Shown in pieces: positions 8,477 to 17,263 of a DNA stretch of 64,000 nt. The translations under genes were made by a program, and so were the position numbers. Positions within the stretch are counted from its first letter, which is position 1. Each line of letters starts with the position of its first letter. Under the pieces are notes generated by a model that did not search any database, was not told the DNA's origin, and saw only the letters and a list, made by a program, of their open reading frames with translations. The stretch lies in assembly GCA_050847315.1 (NCBI GenBank), contig CP193791.1. The stretch is one strand, 5' to 3'. This stretch comes from Cedecea sp000277545. Lineage in GTDB: Bacteria; Pseudomonadota; Gammaproteobacteria; Enterobacterales; Enterobacteriaceae.

Positions 8477-8557
8477 TCCCATCTTTAGCGCTGTCCGACG
8501 TTTCTTGACGTCCTGTGGCCTACTCTCGACGAGTTAAGTCAACAGAGGATCTCCGTC

Positions 8558-9232
8558 ATGAATAACTGGTTACAGCAGCTTCAGTCGCTCCTGGGGCAAT
8601 CTACTTCTCCTCAATCTTCACAGCCTGCAGCCGGTAATAGCTCTGAAGGGATCGGTAAACTTCTGGTGCCGGGGGCGCTGGGTGGATTAGCCGGGTTACT
8701 GCTGGCGAGTAAATCTTCCCGCAAACTGTTAACAAAATACGGCACCAGTGCGCTTCTGGTCGGCGGCGGCGCCGTGGCCGGAAGCGTGTTATGGAACAAA
8801 TACAAGGAGCGGGTTCGCCAGAGCCAGCCCGTTTCCACAGGCTGGAGTGAGCCGCACTCGTCGGTTGATGTTCGTACCGAAAGATTAATTACCGCGCTGG
8901 TTTTTGCGGCGAAAAGCGACGGCCATATCGATGCAAAAGAGCGTCAGTTTATTGAGCAACAGCTGCGTGAAGTCGGTATCGACGGGGAAGGTAAAGCGCT
9001 CGTCGAACGGGCGATCGACAGGCCGTTAGATCCTCACCAGCTTGCACAAGGTGTAAGAAATGAGGAGGAAGCGCTGGAGCTTTATTACCTTAGCTGCACG
9101 GCTATCGATATCGATCACTTTATGGAACGTAGCTACCTGAGCGCTCTGGGCGATGCGCTAAACATACCGCCGGATGTCCGCTCCGGTATTGAGCAAGATA
9201 TTCAGCAGCAAAAACAACCGCTCGCGGTGTAA
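8558..9232 (+). CDS. yebE: Inner-membrane DUF533 protein YebE
   Basis: Unknown biochemical role; in E. coli it belongs to the CpxR envelope-stress regulon. The 224-residue product has a low-complexity Gln/Ser-rich N-terminus, a glycine-rich segment at about 33-48 and a hydrophobic segment at about 65-82 (STSALLVGGGAVAGSVLWN-like, one membrane span), then a TerB-like acidic helical domain (FAAKSDGHIDAKERQFIEQQ). It is transcribed on its own between yebG and ptrB. I could not make out a convincing CpxR box. Assignment by strong similarity to E. coli YebE (219 residues). Confidence 0.95.
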   Translation: MNNWLQQLQSLLGQSTSPQSSQPAAGNSSEGIGKLLVPGALGGLAGLLLASKSSRKLLTKYGTSALLVGGGAVAGSVLWNKYKERVRQSQPVSTGWSEPHSSVDVRTERLITALVFAAKSDGHIDAKERQFIEQQLREVGIDGEGKALVERAIDRPLDPHQLAQGVRNEEEALELYYLSCTAIDIDHFMERSYLSALGDALNIPPDVRSGIEQDIQQQKQPLAV

Positions 9233-9251
9233 TCCTCCTGCAACCAGCCTG

Positions 9252-9280
9252 TGCCGGGTTTCTCCCGGCATTTTCTTTTA
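9252..9280 (+). terminator. Rho-independent terminator of yebE
   Basis: Stem TGCCGGG / CCCGGCA with a TTTCT loop, followed by TTTTCTTTTA. Confidence 0.85.
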
Positions 9281-9347
9281 ATCCTTCATGTTCCGCTTGC
9301 AAGCCTGGCTGAATTTGCCACCCTTACGGGGTGTTAAACGGAAAATG

Positions 9348-11414
9348 ATGAAAGTGATGCCGCCAAAAGCCAAAAAAATACCTCACGCTATGACGCTGCA
9401 TGGCGATACCCGCACGGATAACTATTACTGGCTGCGGGATGATGACCGCGCCGATCCCGATGTGCTGAAATACCTTGAGCAGGAAAATGATTACGGGAAA
9501 AGGATCATGGAGAGCCAGCGCGCGCTGCAGGATCAGTTGCTCAAAGAGATGATCGCTCGCATTCCTCCTCGCGATGTTTCCGCCCCGTATGTGAAAAACG
9601 GCTATCGCTACCGCCAGGTGTATGACAAAGGGAATGAGTACGCGATTTATCAGCGGCAATCTGCGGTCAGAGAAGAGTGGGGCGAGTGGGACGTTTTGCT
9701 GGATGCCAACCAGCGTGCCGCCCATAGCGAGTTCTACACCATGGGTGGATTGGCCATTACGCCGGACAATGCCGTGATGGCCCTGGCAGAGGACTATCTC
9801 TCCCGCCGTCAGTTCGGCATCCGTCTGCGCAATTTGAAAACCGGAAACTGGTATCCGGAGTTGCTGGAGAACGTCTCGACCGGTTTTGTTTGGGCAAATG
9901 ACTCCGTCACGCTTTACTACGTGCGCAAGCATCCCAAAACCTTACTGCCTTATCAGGTCTGGCGGCACACGCTGGGCCACCCGGTGGCCGATGACCAACT
10001 GGTGTATGAAGAAAAAGATGACGCTTTTTACGTCAGCGTGCATAAAACAACCTCCCAGCATTTTGTTGTCATTCATCTTGCCAGCGCGACGACGAGTGAG
10101 GCTTTGTTACTGGATGCCGAACTGGCAGACGCCGAGCCGCAAGTTTTTGCCCCGCGCCGGAAAGATCATGAGTACACGGTCGATCACTACCAGCATGGGT
10201 TCTACATTCGTTCCAACAAAGACGGTAAAAATTTCGGACTCTACCGCAGCGCCGTGCGGGACGAAAAACAGTGGGAAACGCTGATTGCCGCGCGGGAACA
10301 GGTCATGCTTGAGGACTTTACGCTGTTCCGTGACTGGCTGGTGGTTGCCGAGCGCCAGCAGGGATTGACCAGCCTGCGCCAGATTAATCGCCATACGCGT
10401 GAGTCCACGGGCATCGCTTTTGACGATCCGGCCTATGTCACCTGGCTTGGCTACAATCCTGAGCCTGAGACCTCCCACCTGCGCTACGGTTACTCTTCAA
10501 TGACAACGCCGGACACCCTATTCGAGCTGGATATGGACAGCGGTGAGCGACGGGTTATCAAGCAAACCCAGGTTGCCGGTTTTGACGCTAGCCATTACCG
10601 CAGCGAGCATCTGTGGGTGACGGCGCGGGATGGCGCTCTGGTACCGGTCTCACTGGTTTATCACCGGAAACACTTTCGCCGGGGCAAAAGCCCGCTGCTG
10701 GTCTATGGCTATGGATCTTACGGCAGCAGTATGGATGCTGATTTTAGCAGCAGCCGTTTGAGTCTGCTGGACAGGGGGTTTGTCTTCGCCATCGCCCATG
10801 TCCGCGGCGGCGGTGAACTGGGCCAGCAATGGTATGAAGACGGTAAATACCTGAAAAAAATGAATACCTTTAACGACTATCTGGACGTGTGCGACGAGCT
10901 GCTCAGGCAGGGATATGGCGATCCTAAACTGCTTTATGGGATGGGCGGCAGCGCGGGCGGAATGCTGATGGGTGCAGCTATCAATCTGCGTCCTGAATTA
11001 TTCCATGGCGTGGTGGCTCAGGTGCCGTTTGTCGACGTTGTAACGACGATGCTGGACGAGTCGATTCCGCTTACCACCGGGGAATTTGAAGAGTGGGGTA
11101 ACCCCCAGGATGAAGAATATTACCGCTATATGAAGCAATACAGCCCTTACGACCAGGTTCGTGAGCAGGCTTATCCCCATCTGTTAGTGACCACCGGACT
11201 GCACGATTCGCAGGTGCAGTATTGGGAGCCGGCTAAGTGGGTTGCCAAATTACGTGACTATAAGCGGGATGAGACCTTGCTGCTGCTTTGTACCGACATG
11301 GATTCCGGGCACGGCGGCAAGTCGGGGCGCTTCAAATCTTACGAAGGCGTGGCACTGGAGTTTGCTTTCCTGATTGCCCTGGCGCAGGGAACGCTGCCAG
11401 GGCGCGTGCATTAA
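9348..11414 (+). CDS. ptrB: Oligopeptidase B
   Basis: Cytoplasmic serine peptidase of the prolyl oligopeptidase family that cuts small peptides after Arg or Lys. An N-terminal beta-propeller is followed by an alpha/beta-hydrolase domain with the nucleophile in GMGGSAGGMLMGAA and the catalytic His in DMDSGHGGKSGR near the C-terminus. Start is uncertain: ATGs at 9345, 9348 and 9357 are all in frame. The homologue starts like 9357, but the ACGGA ribosome site fits 9348 best (688 residues against 686 in E. coli). Its 3' end overlaps the convergent exoX by 4 nt. Confidence 0.97.
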   Translation: MKVMPPKAKKIPHAMTLHGDTRTDNYYWLRDDDRADPDVLKYLEQENDYGKRIMESQRALQDQLLKEMIARIPPRDVSAPYVKNGYRYRQVYDKGNEYAIYQRQSAVREEWGEWDVLLDANQRAAHSEFYTMGGLAITPDNAVMALAEDYLSRRQFGIRLRNLKTGNWYPELLENVSTGFVWANDSVTLYYVRKHPKTLLPYQVWRHTLGHPVADDQLVYEEKDDAFYVSVHKTTSQHFVVIHLASATTSEALLLDAELADAEPQVFAPRRKDHEYTVDHYQHGFYIRSNKDGKNFGLYRSAVRDEKQWETLIAAREQVMLEDFTLFRDWLVVAERQQGLTSLRQINRHTRESTGIAFDDPAYVTWLGYNPEPETSHLRYGYSSMTTPDTLFELDMDSGERRVIKQTQVAGFDASHYRSEHLWVTARDGALVPVSLVYHRKHFRRGKSPLLVYGYGSYGSSMDADFSSSRLSLLDRGFVFAIAHVRGGGELGQQWYEDGKYLKKMNTFNDYLDVCDELLRQGYGDPKLLYGMGGSAGGMLMGAAINLRPELFHGVVAQVPFVDVVTTMLDESIPLTTGEFEEWGNPQDEEYYRYMKQYSPYDQVREQAYPHLLVTTGLHDSQVQYWEPAKWVAKLRDYKRDETLLLLCTDMDSGHGGKSGRFKSYEGVALEFAFLIALAQGTLPGRVH

Positions 11415-12082
11415 TCGGCCGCGCTGGCGGCCAGGTAATGTTTTAGCGTCATGCGGAGATCCGGCGTTAGTTCCTTGATGTTGTTGAGCATCCAGCGAAG
11501 ATAACCCGGGTCGTCTTCGGCTATTTCGGCAATGCGTTTGCCCCGGTATTTGCCAAACATCATGGTGGTTACCAGCGCCGGGCGCCCGGTAATCGTGACC
11601 ATATCTTCTGCGTTCCAGCCGGACACATCCATAATTCTCAGCAGCAGGGCGGCGGTGATATAGCAGTCAAACAGGGCGCGGTGATGATGCAGCCCGGCAG
11701 GTGTATCCACATGCAACTTTAGCGATTTATACAAGCCCATGTTGCTGTATTTGATGCCCGGCCACAGGCGACGCGCCAGCTTCACCGTGCAAATCCAGTC
11801 GCCCTGCATTTCCGGCAGCATGCGGCTGTCGAAACTGGCGTTGTGCGCCACGTAATAGGGGCTTCCGATATAGCGGGGGATGACGTCTTCAATCCAGGGT
11901 TTATCGGCCACCATCTCTTCGGTAATTTTATGGATGGCCATTGCCTGGTGGCTTATTGGTCGGTCAGGACGGACAAGATCGCTCATCGGGTTTACAATCT
12001 TGCCGTCGATGATATCGACCGACGCAACTTCCACTACGCCTCCCTGTAATCCGCAGGTTTCCGTATCAATAATGCGCAGCAT
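11411..12082 (-). CDS. exoX: Exodeoxyribonuclease X
   Basis: 3'-5' DNA exonuclease of the DEDD superfamily that acts in mismatch repair and UV repair. The first DEDD motif is at the very start (IIDTETCG, Asp6 and Glu8), the second around YVAHNASFDSRMLPE, and the third in HHHRALFDCYITAAL. The C-terminal FGKYRGKRIAEIAEDDPGYLRW-type segment is the DUF3820 accessory region. Length 223 against 220 in E. coli. It follows yobB by 29 nt on the same strand, so the two are probably co-transcribed. Confidence 0.97.
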   Translation of the reverse strand: MLRIIDTETCGLQGGVVEVASVDIIDGKIVNPMSDLVRPDRPISHQAMAIHKITEEMVADKPWIEDVIPRYIGSPYYVAHNASFDSRMLPEMQGDWICTVKLARRLWPGIKYSNMGLYKSLKLHVDTPAGLHHHRALFDCYITAALLLRIMDVSGWNAEDMVTITGRPALVTTMMFGKYRGKRIAEIAEDDPGYLRWMLNNIKELTPDLRMTLKHYLAASAAD

Positions 12083-12111
12083 CGCAGTCTCCGTAAACAG
12101 GCCTCAGGCGA

Positions 12112-12840
12112 CTAGCGTAAAGGAATGACCTCGCCGTGCCAACCTCTCTCATCCCGGCGGCCAATCGCCAGCAATTCACCCTGGTCGGCCCTGACGACTA
12201 GCTGGCCTAAATTATCCCAACACGCGCTGCGCCCAGCGGAGCGAAGTTCTGCCCCGGACCAGGCGTAATTGGCCTGCAAAATGGTGAGTCCATATTTGTG
12301 CGCCCAGCGTTGCATATACATCTCATCTTGCTGGTAGCTTAGTTCTGTCATTGCGGCGCCGGTGGCGTAAAGATCGGCGCCGATATCAGCGGCGCTTCGG
12401 GGCCAGGCTTCATCATCGCTTTGGGCGCAAACGGCCAGGGCAATATTGCGGGAACGTTGCCCCAAAAGTGGTGCGACGGGGGTTTGAGCATTTACATCGA
12501 TAGCCGTTGCGGGACGTTTGCAACAGGCGATACGCGACCCATCCGGCAGAAAACCTACCATACCGGCGGCGCTATGCGCCTCGTCACTGAGCGACATGCC
12601 GACGATCACGGTCATATGGTAGCTGTGAGCAGCCTCGCTGAGCGGGTCAAACAGCGGATCGGTAAACGCCGGAGGATGGTTGTCGGGGCGTAATCCGGAT
12701 AAAGAGAGATGAGGGAAAACCAGAAGATCGATGCCTTCTTCGGCGGCACAGCGAATGAAATCGAGATGGTGGTCGATGTTGGCCTGATAACTTCCGGCAA
12801 CGGCACCGTATTGCGCAGCGGCAACATTCCAGCGTGGCAT
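12112..12840 (-). CDS. yobB: YobB, nitrilase-superfamily protein lacking the catalytic Glu
   Basis: Carbon-nitrogen hydrolase fold of 242 residues, in the yobB position between holE and exoX. The superfamily triad is Glu-Lys-Cys. Cys138 (LAVCAQSDD) is present and Lys108 (ACCKRPAT) may serve as the lysine, but the usual FPE motif reads VFPHLSLSG, so His44 replaces the glutamate that acts as general base. The protein may therefore be inactive, altered in chemistry or a binding protein. GGAAG lies 8 nt before the ATG. Substrate is unknown in E. coli as well. Confidence 0.88.
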   Translation of the reverse strand: MPRWNVAAAQYGAVAGSYQANIDHHLDFIRCAAEEGIDLLVFPHLSLSGLRPDNHPPAFTDPLFDPLSEAAHSYHMTVIVGMSLSDEAHSAAGMVGFLPDGSRIACCKRPATAIDVNAQTPVAPLLGQRSRNIALAVCAQSDDEAWPRSAADIGADLYATGAAMTELSYQQDEMYMQRWAHKYGLTILQANYAWSGAELRSAGRSACWDNLGQLVVRADQGELLAIGRRDERGWHGEVIPLR

Positions 12841-12969
12841 AGGTTCTTCCTTAATCTTTCATCCAACGATTGCGTCCTGCAATCGTGAGGGATGAGCCAA
12901 AGCTTGTGGTCAACTGAACAAGGAAGAGAGTAGCACTAGTTTTGAATCAAAGAGAAAATTCTTAATTTT

Positions 12970-13200
12970 TTATTTTTGCTTCGGTTCATACGGCAAACGG
13001 GAAAGATTCACCGAGGCCAGACGATAGGCAATCAGCTTTTCACGGAACCAGGTCCGCAGATGTTCAGGTTGCTCACGTTCCACCATTTCAGCCACTACGG
13101 GCATGTTATAGCGCTCTTTAAACGCCACGCCGGCAGCGGCAAGGTCGACGTTAACTTTATCCATTTCTTCCTGGGGTAAATCGGCGAGATTGTAGCTCAT
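12970..13200 (-). CDS. holE: DNA polymerase III theta subunit
   Basis: Small subunit that binds the epsilon proofreading exonuclease in the replicative polymerase core. The product has 76 residues, the same as E. coli HolE, with the conserved block EMDKVNVDLAAAGVAFKERY. Three in-frame ATGs exist; the one giving MSYNLADLP is 5 nt from a perfect AGGAGG, whereas the two upstream ones are too close to it or before it. Monocistronic on the minus strand, divergent from yobA. Confidence 0.97.
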   Translation of the reverse strand: MSYNLADLPQEEMDKVNVDLAAAGVAFKERYNMPVVAEMVEREQPEHLRTWFREKLIAYRLASVNLSRLPYEPKQK

Positions 13201-13341
13201 CATATCCTCCTGCAATGTCAGCGCAGAAGTTACTGTTTTGCGCCCCGGATGACAAGCAACAATAGATTTTCCCGTCTCGACTTGGTATTAACGCGGGGGT
13301 ATCCTTGCCGCCTCGACACATAACAAAAAGGAATAGTTAAT

Positions 13342-13716
13342 ATGGCGTTCATCTCCTCCCGCATCGCAACCGTGGCGGCATTTGTCACTGCTATGGCCGT
13401 TTCTCCAGCCGTGTTTGCACACGCGCACCTTAAGCAGCAGTCTCCGGCAGCAGATTCCGCCGTGACAGCATCGCCGCAGTCGCTGACCCTGAGCTTCTCT
13501 GAAGGGGTGGAGCCTGGCTTCAGCGGCGTGACCGTGACCGGCCCGCAGAAATCTGCCGTGAAGACCGGGAAAGTGAAGGTTGCTGAGACCGACAACAAAC
13601 AGCTGATTGTGCCGGTTGAAGAAGCCCTGAAACCGGGTGATTACTCCGTGGACTGGCATGTTGTGTCGGTCGACGGGCACAAAACCAAAGGTAACTATCA
13701 CTTCTCCGTGAAGTAA
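13342..13716 (+). CDS. yobA: CopC-domain periplasmic copper-binding protein YobA
   Basis: Predicted periplasmic copper carrier. It has a signal peptide of about 26 residues ending VFA, leaving a mature N-terminus HAHLKQQSPA whose His is a likely Cu(II) ligand as in CopC proteins; further ligands sit in DWHVVSVDGHKTKG. 124 residues, the same as E. coli YobA. yebZ (CopD) begins 5 nt after the stop and yebY follows, so this is a yobA-yebZ-yebY operon probably for copper handling. Start supported by AAGGA 8 nt upstream. Confidence 0.95.
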   Translation: MAFISSRIATVAAFVTAMAVSPAVFAHAHLKQQSPAADSAVTASPQSLTLSFSEGVEPGFSGVTVTGPQKSAVKTGKVKVAETDNKQLIVPVEEALKPGDYSVDWHVVSVDGHKTKGNYHFSVK

Positions 13717-13721
13717 TCGCC

Positions 13722-14597
13722 ATGCTGTCGGCGTTTTACATCGCGCTGCGTTTTATCCATTTCACTGCCTTGATGGTGCTGCTTGGCAGCGCCATCTGCT
13801 GTTCGCTCCTTGCCCCGCAGCAGTTTAAACCCGTGCTTGTGCGTCGCCTCAGGGCGCAGTGGCGGCCTGCCGTCTGGCTGTCGCTCATTAGCGCCTGTCT
13901 GCTATTCATGGCTCAGGCCGGGCAAATGGGTGACGGCTGGCGCGATACTCTTTCGCCGGATGTCTGGCAGGCGGTGCTGACGACTCGCTTTGGTTCCGTC
14001 TGGATATGGCAGCTATTGCTGGGCCTGGCCACGCTGGCCGCTGTGCTGATCGCTCCCCGGGCAATGCCGGGGTTATTGCTGCTTTTAGCCGCGGCGCAGC
14101 TAATTATGCTAGCTGGCGTCGGGCATGCCGCAATGCACGACGGCGCGCTCGGTGTCTTTCAGCGGATGAACCATGCGATTCATCTTCTGAGCGCGGCCTG
14201 GTGGGTGGGAGGCCTGCTGCCTTTGCTGGTTTGTATGTATATGGCACATAAGCCGCGCTGGCGTACTCCGGCGATTACGGCAATGATGCGTTTTTCGCGC
14301 TACGGGCATCTTGCAGTGGCTGCGGTACTGGTGACCGGCGTGGTGAATAGCTTGCTTATCCTCGGCTGGGCGCTGCCGCTGGAAAGTGGTTATGTTCGAT
14401 TGCTGGCGCTGAAGGTTGTGCTGGTGCTAGTGATGGTTATGCTGGCGCTGATCAACCGCTATATACTGGTGCCGCGTTTCGACGCTGTTCAAGCCGATGC
14501 TCAGCGGAGATTTATTCAGCTTACGTGGCTGGAAGTGATTCTATCGGTAGCGATACTGCTGCTTGTCAGCATCTATGCTACCTGGGAGCCGTTCTGA
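13722..14597 (+). CDS. yebZ: CopD-family inner-membrane protein YebZ
   Basis: Predicted copper transport or resistance membrane protein paired with CopC-type YobA. The 291-residue product has about eight hydrophobic segments. Possible metal or haem ligands are His13 in RFIHFTALM, GVGHAAMHDG around the fourth helix, and RYGHLAV. It is coupled to yobA by a 5-nt gap and followed by yebY. Whether it moves copper inward, like CopD, has not been shown by anything in the sequence. Confidence 0.94.
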   Translation: MLSAFYIALRFIHFTALMVLLGSAICCSLLAPQQFKPVLVRRLRAQWRPAVWLSLISACLLFMAQAGQMGDGWRDTLSPDVWQAVLTTRFGSVWIWQLLLGLATLAAVLIAPRAMPGLLLLLAAAQLIMLAGVGHAAMHDGALGVFQRMNHAIHLLSAAWWVGGLLPLLVCMYMAHKPRWRTPAITAMMRFSRYGHLAVAAVLVTGVVNSLLILGWALPLESGYVRLLALKVVLVLVMVMLALINRYILVPRFDAVQADAQRRFIQLTWLEVILSVAILLLVSIYATWEPF

Positions 14598-14625
14598 CGG
14601 CGCAAATTGGTTATATGAGAGATTC

Positions 14626-14970
14626 ATGAAAAAGAGCATTTTGACTTTACTGCTGCTGGCCTGCGCGAGTTCTGCGCTGGCTGCCCCGCAAATTATCACC
14701 GTGAGTCGGTTTGAGGTGGGTAAAGACAAATGGGCGTTCAACCGTGAAGAGGTGATGTTGAGCTGCAGAGCGGGGAATGCGTTGTTTGCCATCAACCCAA
14801 GTACGCTGATGCAGTACCCGCTGAACGCCATTGCCGAGCAGCAGATCAAGAGCGGTAAAACGAGCGGGCAGCCCATCAGCGTTATTCAGGTGGACGACCC
14901 GCAGCATCCTGGCCAGAAGATGAGTCTCGAACCCTTCATTGAGCGCGCGCAAAAGCTTTGTGGTGAATAA
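14626..14970 (+). CDS. yebY: Periplasmic DUF2511 protein YebY
   Basis: Small exported protein of unknown biochemical role, third gene of the copper-associated yobA-yebZ-yebY cluster. The start MKKSILTLLLLACASSALA provides a typical Sec signal peptide cleaved before APQIITV; an upstream ATG in the end of yebZ would destroy it. Mature protein about 95 residues with two cysteines (LSCRAG and KLCGE) that could form a disulfide. Length 114 residues, matching E. coli YebY (113). Confidence 0.95.
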   Translation: MKKSILTLLLLACASSALAAPQIITVSRFEVGKDKWAFNREEVMLSCRAGNALFAINPSTLMQYPLNAIAEQQIKSGKTSGQPISVIQVDDPQHPGQKMSLEPFIERAQKLCGE

Positions 14971-14991
14971 AAAACACGCATTTCCTGGCAT

Positions 14992-15031
14992 AAAAAAACA
15001 GCAATAGCCTCAACGGGATATTGCTGTTTTT
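14992..15031. terminator. Bidirectional terminator between yebY and SdsR/SraC
   Basis: ACAGCAATA / TATTGCTGT stem with a 12-nt loop, flanked by an A run on the left and a T run on the right. It can end yebY on the plus strand and the antisense RNA SraC on the minus strand. Confidence 0.85.
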
Positions 15032-15105
15032 GCATAAATAGTCACCTTTGGTGCGCCTTTTTTCTGACCACTTTTGTTGCGGACTGGAAAACCTGCGCCG
15101 GTAAT

Positions 15106-15113
15106 CTATTCTT
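15106..15113 (+). promoter_or_regulatory. Sigma-S-type -10 element of sdsR
   Basis: CTATTCTT is located 6 nt before the mapped-type start of sdsR and resembles the sigma-S preferred CTATACT. SdsR is strictly RpoS-dependent in E. coli and Salmonella. Confidence 0.7.
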
Positions 15114-15118
15114 AAGAG

Positions 15119-15222
15119 GCAAGGCGATTTAGCCTGCATTAATGCCAACTTTTAGCGCACGGCTCTCTCCCAAGAGCCATTTCCCTGGACCGAATACAGG
15201 AATCGTGTTCGGTCTTTTTTTT
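15119..15222 (+). ncRNA. sdsR: SdsR (RyeB) stationary-phase small RNA
   Basis: Hfq-dependent, RpoS-driven trans-acting RNA of about 104 nt that represses targets such as ompD and mutS in Salmonella and E. coli. I recognise the conserved body: GCAAGGCGATTTAGCCTGC at the 5' end, then CCAACTTTTAGCGCACGGCT, a GGCTCT / AGAGCC hairpin, and the terminator stem ACCGAATAC / GTGTTCGGT followed by eight T. It lies after yebY as in E. coli, but downstream K-12 has pphA whereas here a SulP gene follows after 290 bp in which I see no other gene. Confidence 0.95.
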
Positions 15223-15511
15223 ATTCGGGAATCCGCCAGCTTGCTTGCGCGTAAAGCGTTTTCCATAACGCTTCGACCTGGCCTGTGCGCTAAAACCATA
15301 CCACACCTTGATAGCTTGCCGTCCAGCGTTTTTTGCTCAATTTGTTAATTATTTGTTGCGCAAACGAGGGGGCCGGGTCGGTGAGTCTTTCGGACTAGTG
15401 ACGCATGTCACAAAAATTCGCATCACTGCCGCGACAACGCTACACTTTCGGCCTCACTGACTGCATTCCATGAGAAATGCGGCGTTCCTGACAAAAAGCC
15501 TGCATCCCACT

Positions 15512-17008
15512 ATGACAAATCAAACCGAGCTTGCCGCTCAACATACGCGTGAGAATAGCCTGCGCGCCGTGCTTCGCTCCCCTCGACTCATCCAGCGTGA
15601 ACTGCTGGCCGGAGTCGTCACCGCGCTGGCCCTGATCCCCGAAGTGATCTCCTTTTCCCTGATCGCGGGCGTGGATCCGAAGGTCAGCCTGATTGCCTCG
15701 ATCGTGCTTTGTTTTGCTATGTCGATTCTGGGGGGCCGCCCGGCAATGGTCACTGCGGCGGCCGGTTCGGTAGCGCTGGTGATTGCCCCGATGGTTCATC
15801 AATATGGGGTGGGTTATATCCTGCCTGCGGTGGTACTGGCGGGCGGGATCCAGATCCTGTTCGGCCTAAGCGGGCTGGCGCGAATGATGCGCTATATCCC
15901 GCTTTCGGTAATGACCGGGTTTGTGAATGCGCTGGGTATTCTTATTTTCTTTGCTCAGGTGCCTCATGTCTGGGGGCAATCGCCGCTGGTTTGGGGCCTG
16001 TTCGTCGTGACGCTCACCGTCGTTTTAATGTTGCCGAGACTGCTTAAATCTGTGCCTTCGCCGCTGGTGGCGATTGTTCTGGTGACCGGCCTGAGTATTG
16101 CCCTGGGATGGGTAATGCCCACGGTAGGCGACAGCGGGCCGATGAAAGCCGGTTTGCCCGGGTTAACGGAACTGATAGTGCCGCTTAACGTTGAGACGCT
16201 GCGCATTATCTGGCCCTGCGCGCTGAGCATCGCTTTTGTTGGCTTGATGGAGTCCTTGCTAACGGCCAGGCTGGTGGACGATCTCACCGATACACCTTCC
16301 AGCAAGCGGCGCGAATGCTGGGGACTGGGCGTGTCGAATATCTTCGCCGGTTTTTATGGCGGCATCGCGGGCTGCGCCATGATTGGGCAAACCATTGTCA
16401 ACGTTGAGCTGGGAAGAGGGCGAACGCGGCTGTCTACCGTGGCGGCTGCGCTGGTGCTATTGCTGCTGGTCACCGTGCTGAGTGAAGTGATGGCAAAAAT
16501 TCCGATGGTGGTGCTGGCTGGGATCATGATGATTGTGGCGGTGAAAACGCTGAACTGGCATAGCCTCTCTCCAGTTACGCTTCGCCGAATGCCGGTGCCG
16601 GAAACGCTGGTGATGCTCACGACCGTCGCTATAACGGTTTATACCGATAACCTCGCGCTTGGCGTTTTGGGCGGCGTTATCTTCGCTATGATGTTGTTTG
16701 CTCGCCGTATTGCACATGTGGTGCGTGCTGAGCGGCAGCTGGCAGCGGACGGGAGCGAAGTGACTTATCGGGTTCGTGGGCCGCTGTTCTTTGCCAGCAG
16801 CAACGACCTGGTCGAGCATTTTCACTATGCTGACGACCCGGCACGGGTGGTGATCGATCTGACTCAGGCTCAAATTTGGGATGCCTCCACCGTTGCCGTA
16901 TTAGATGCCATTGAAACGCGCTATCAGCGTTATCAGGCGCAGGTCGAAATTGTTGGCCTGGACACCCACAGCGCCGATTTCCATCAGCGCCTGAGCGGTA
17001 AACTTTAA
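15512..17008 (+). CDS. SulP-family anion transporter
   Basis: Inner-membrane permease of the SLC26/SulP family, which moves sulfate, bicarbonate, dicarboxylates or related anions. About 10-12 hydrophobic segments start near residue 30; family landmarks are LALIPEVISFSLIAGVDP in the first helices and GGIAGCAMIGQTIVNVELG in the second repeat. A STAS domain forms the last 80 residues or so (VVIDLTQAQIWDASTVAVLD). Two starts are possible; I use MTNQTELAAQ, the other is 42 nt upstream, and neither has a good ribosome site. Not in K-12 at this place, where pphA would be. Substrate unknown. Confidence 0.87.
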   Translation: MTNQTELAAQHTRENSLRAVLRSPRLIQRELLAGVVTALALIPEVISFSLIAGVDPKVSLIASIVLCFAMSILGGRPAMVTAAAGSVALVIAPMVHQYGVGYILPAVVLAGGIQILFGLSGLARMMRYIPLSVMTGFVNALGILIFFAQVPHVWGQSPLVWGLFVVTLTVVLMLPRLLKSVPSPLVAIVLVTGLSIALGWVMPTVGDSGPMKAGLPGLTELIVPLNVETLRIIWPCALSIAFVGLMESLLTARLVDDLTDTPSSKRRECWGLGVSNIFAGFYGGIAGCAMIGQTIVNVELGRGRTRLSTVAAALVLLLLVTVLSEVMAKIPMVVLAGIMMIVAVKTLNWHSLSPVTLRRMPVPETLVMLTTVAITVYTDNLALGVLGGVIFAMMLFARRIAHVVRAERQLAADGSEVTYRVRGPLFFASSNDLVEHFHYADDPARVVIDLTQAQIWDASTVAVLDAIETRYQRYQAQVEIVGLDTHSADFHQRLSGKL

Positions 17009-17263
17009 CCGTTTTGCCGGCGGCGTTCAGCTGCCGGCTCTCCCCAATCATTCCCAGCACGAAATGCCATTTTTTGAGCGGCAGGTCACAATTTTCCACT
17101 ACTTTCCGCTGCCCGGCTGATGGTTTAAACGACAAGCTGGGGAAATAAACATTTCAGTAACATTTACGTTGCCAGTCAATAAGGAATAACTTATTACTAT
17201 TTAACCGCTTACTCAGCGTAAGCGGCCCCGCCTCCACTATAACGATAATTAACAGGATACTTT

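Larger units (their letters stand above)
14992..15290 (-). ncRNA. sraC: SraC (RyeA), antisense to SdsR
   Basis: In E. coli and Salmonella a roughly 250-nt RNA is made from the strand opposite SdsR and fully overlaps it. Here the same layout is possible: the minus strand carries a candidate extended -10 (TGGTATGGT) about 100 nt beyond the sdsR terminator, and the bidirectional hairpin upstream of sdsR supplies the 3' end. The 5' end is inferred only; the 3' end is better supported. Confidence 0.5.
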
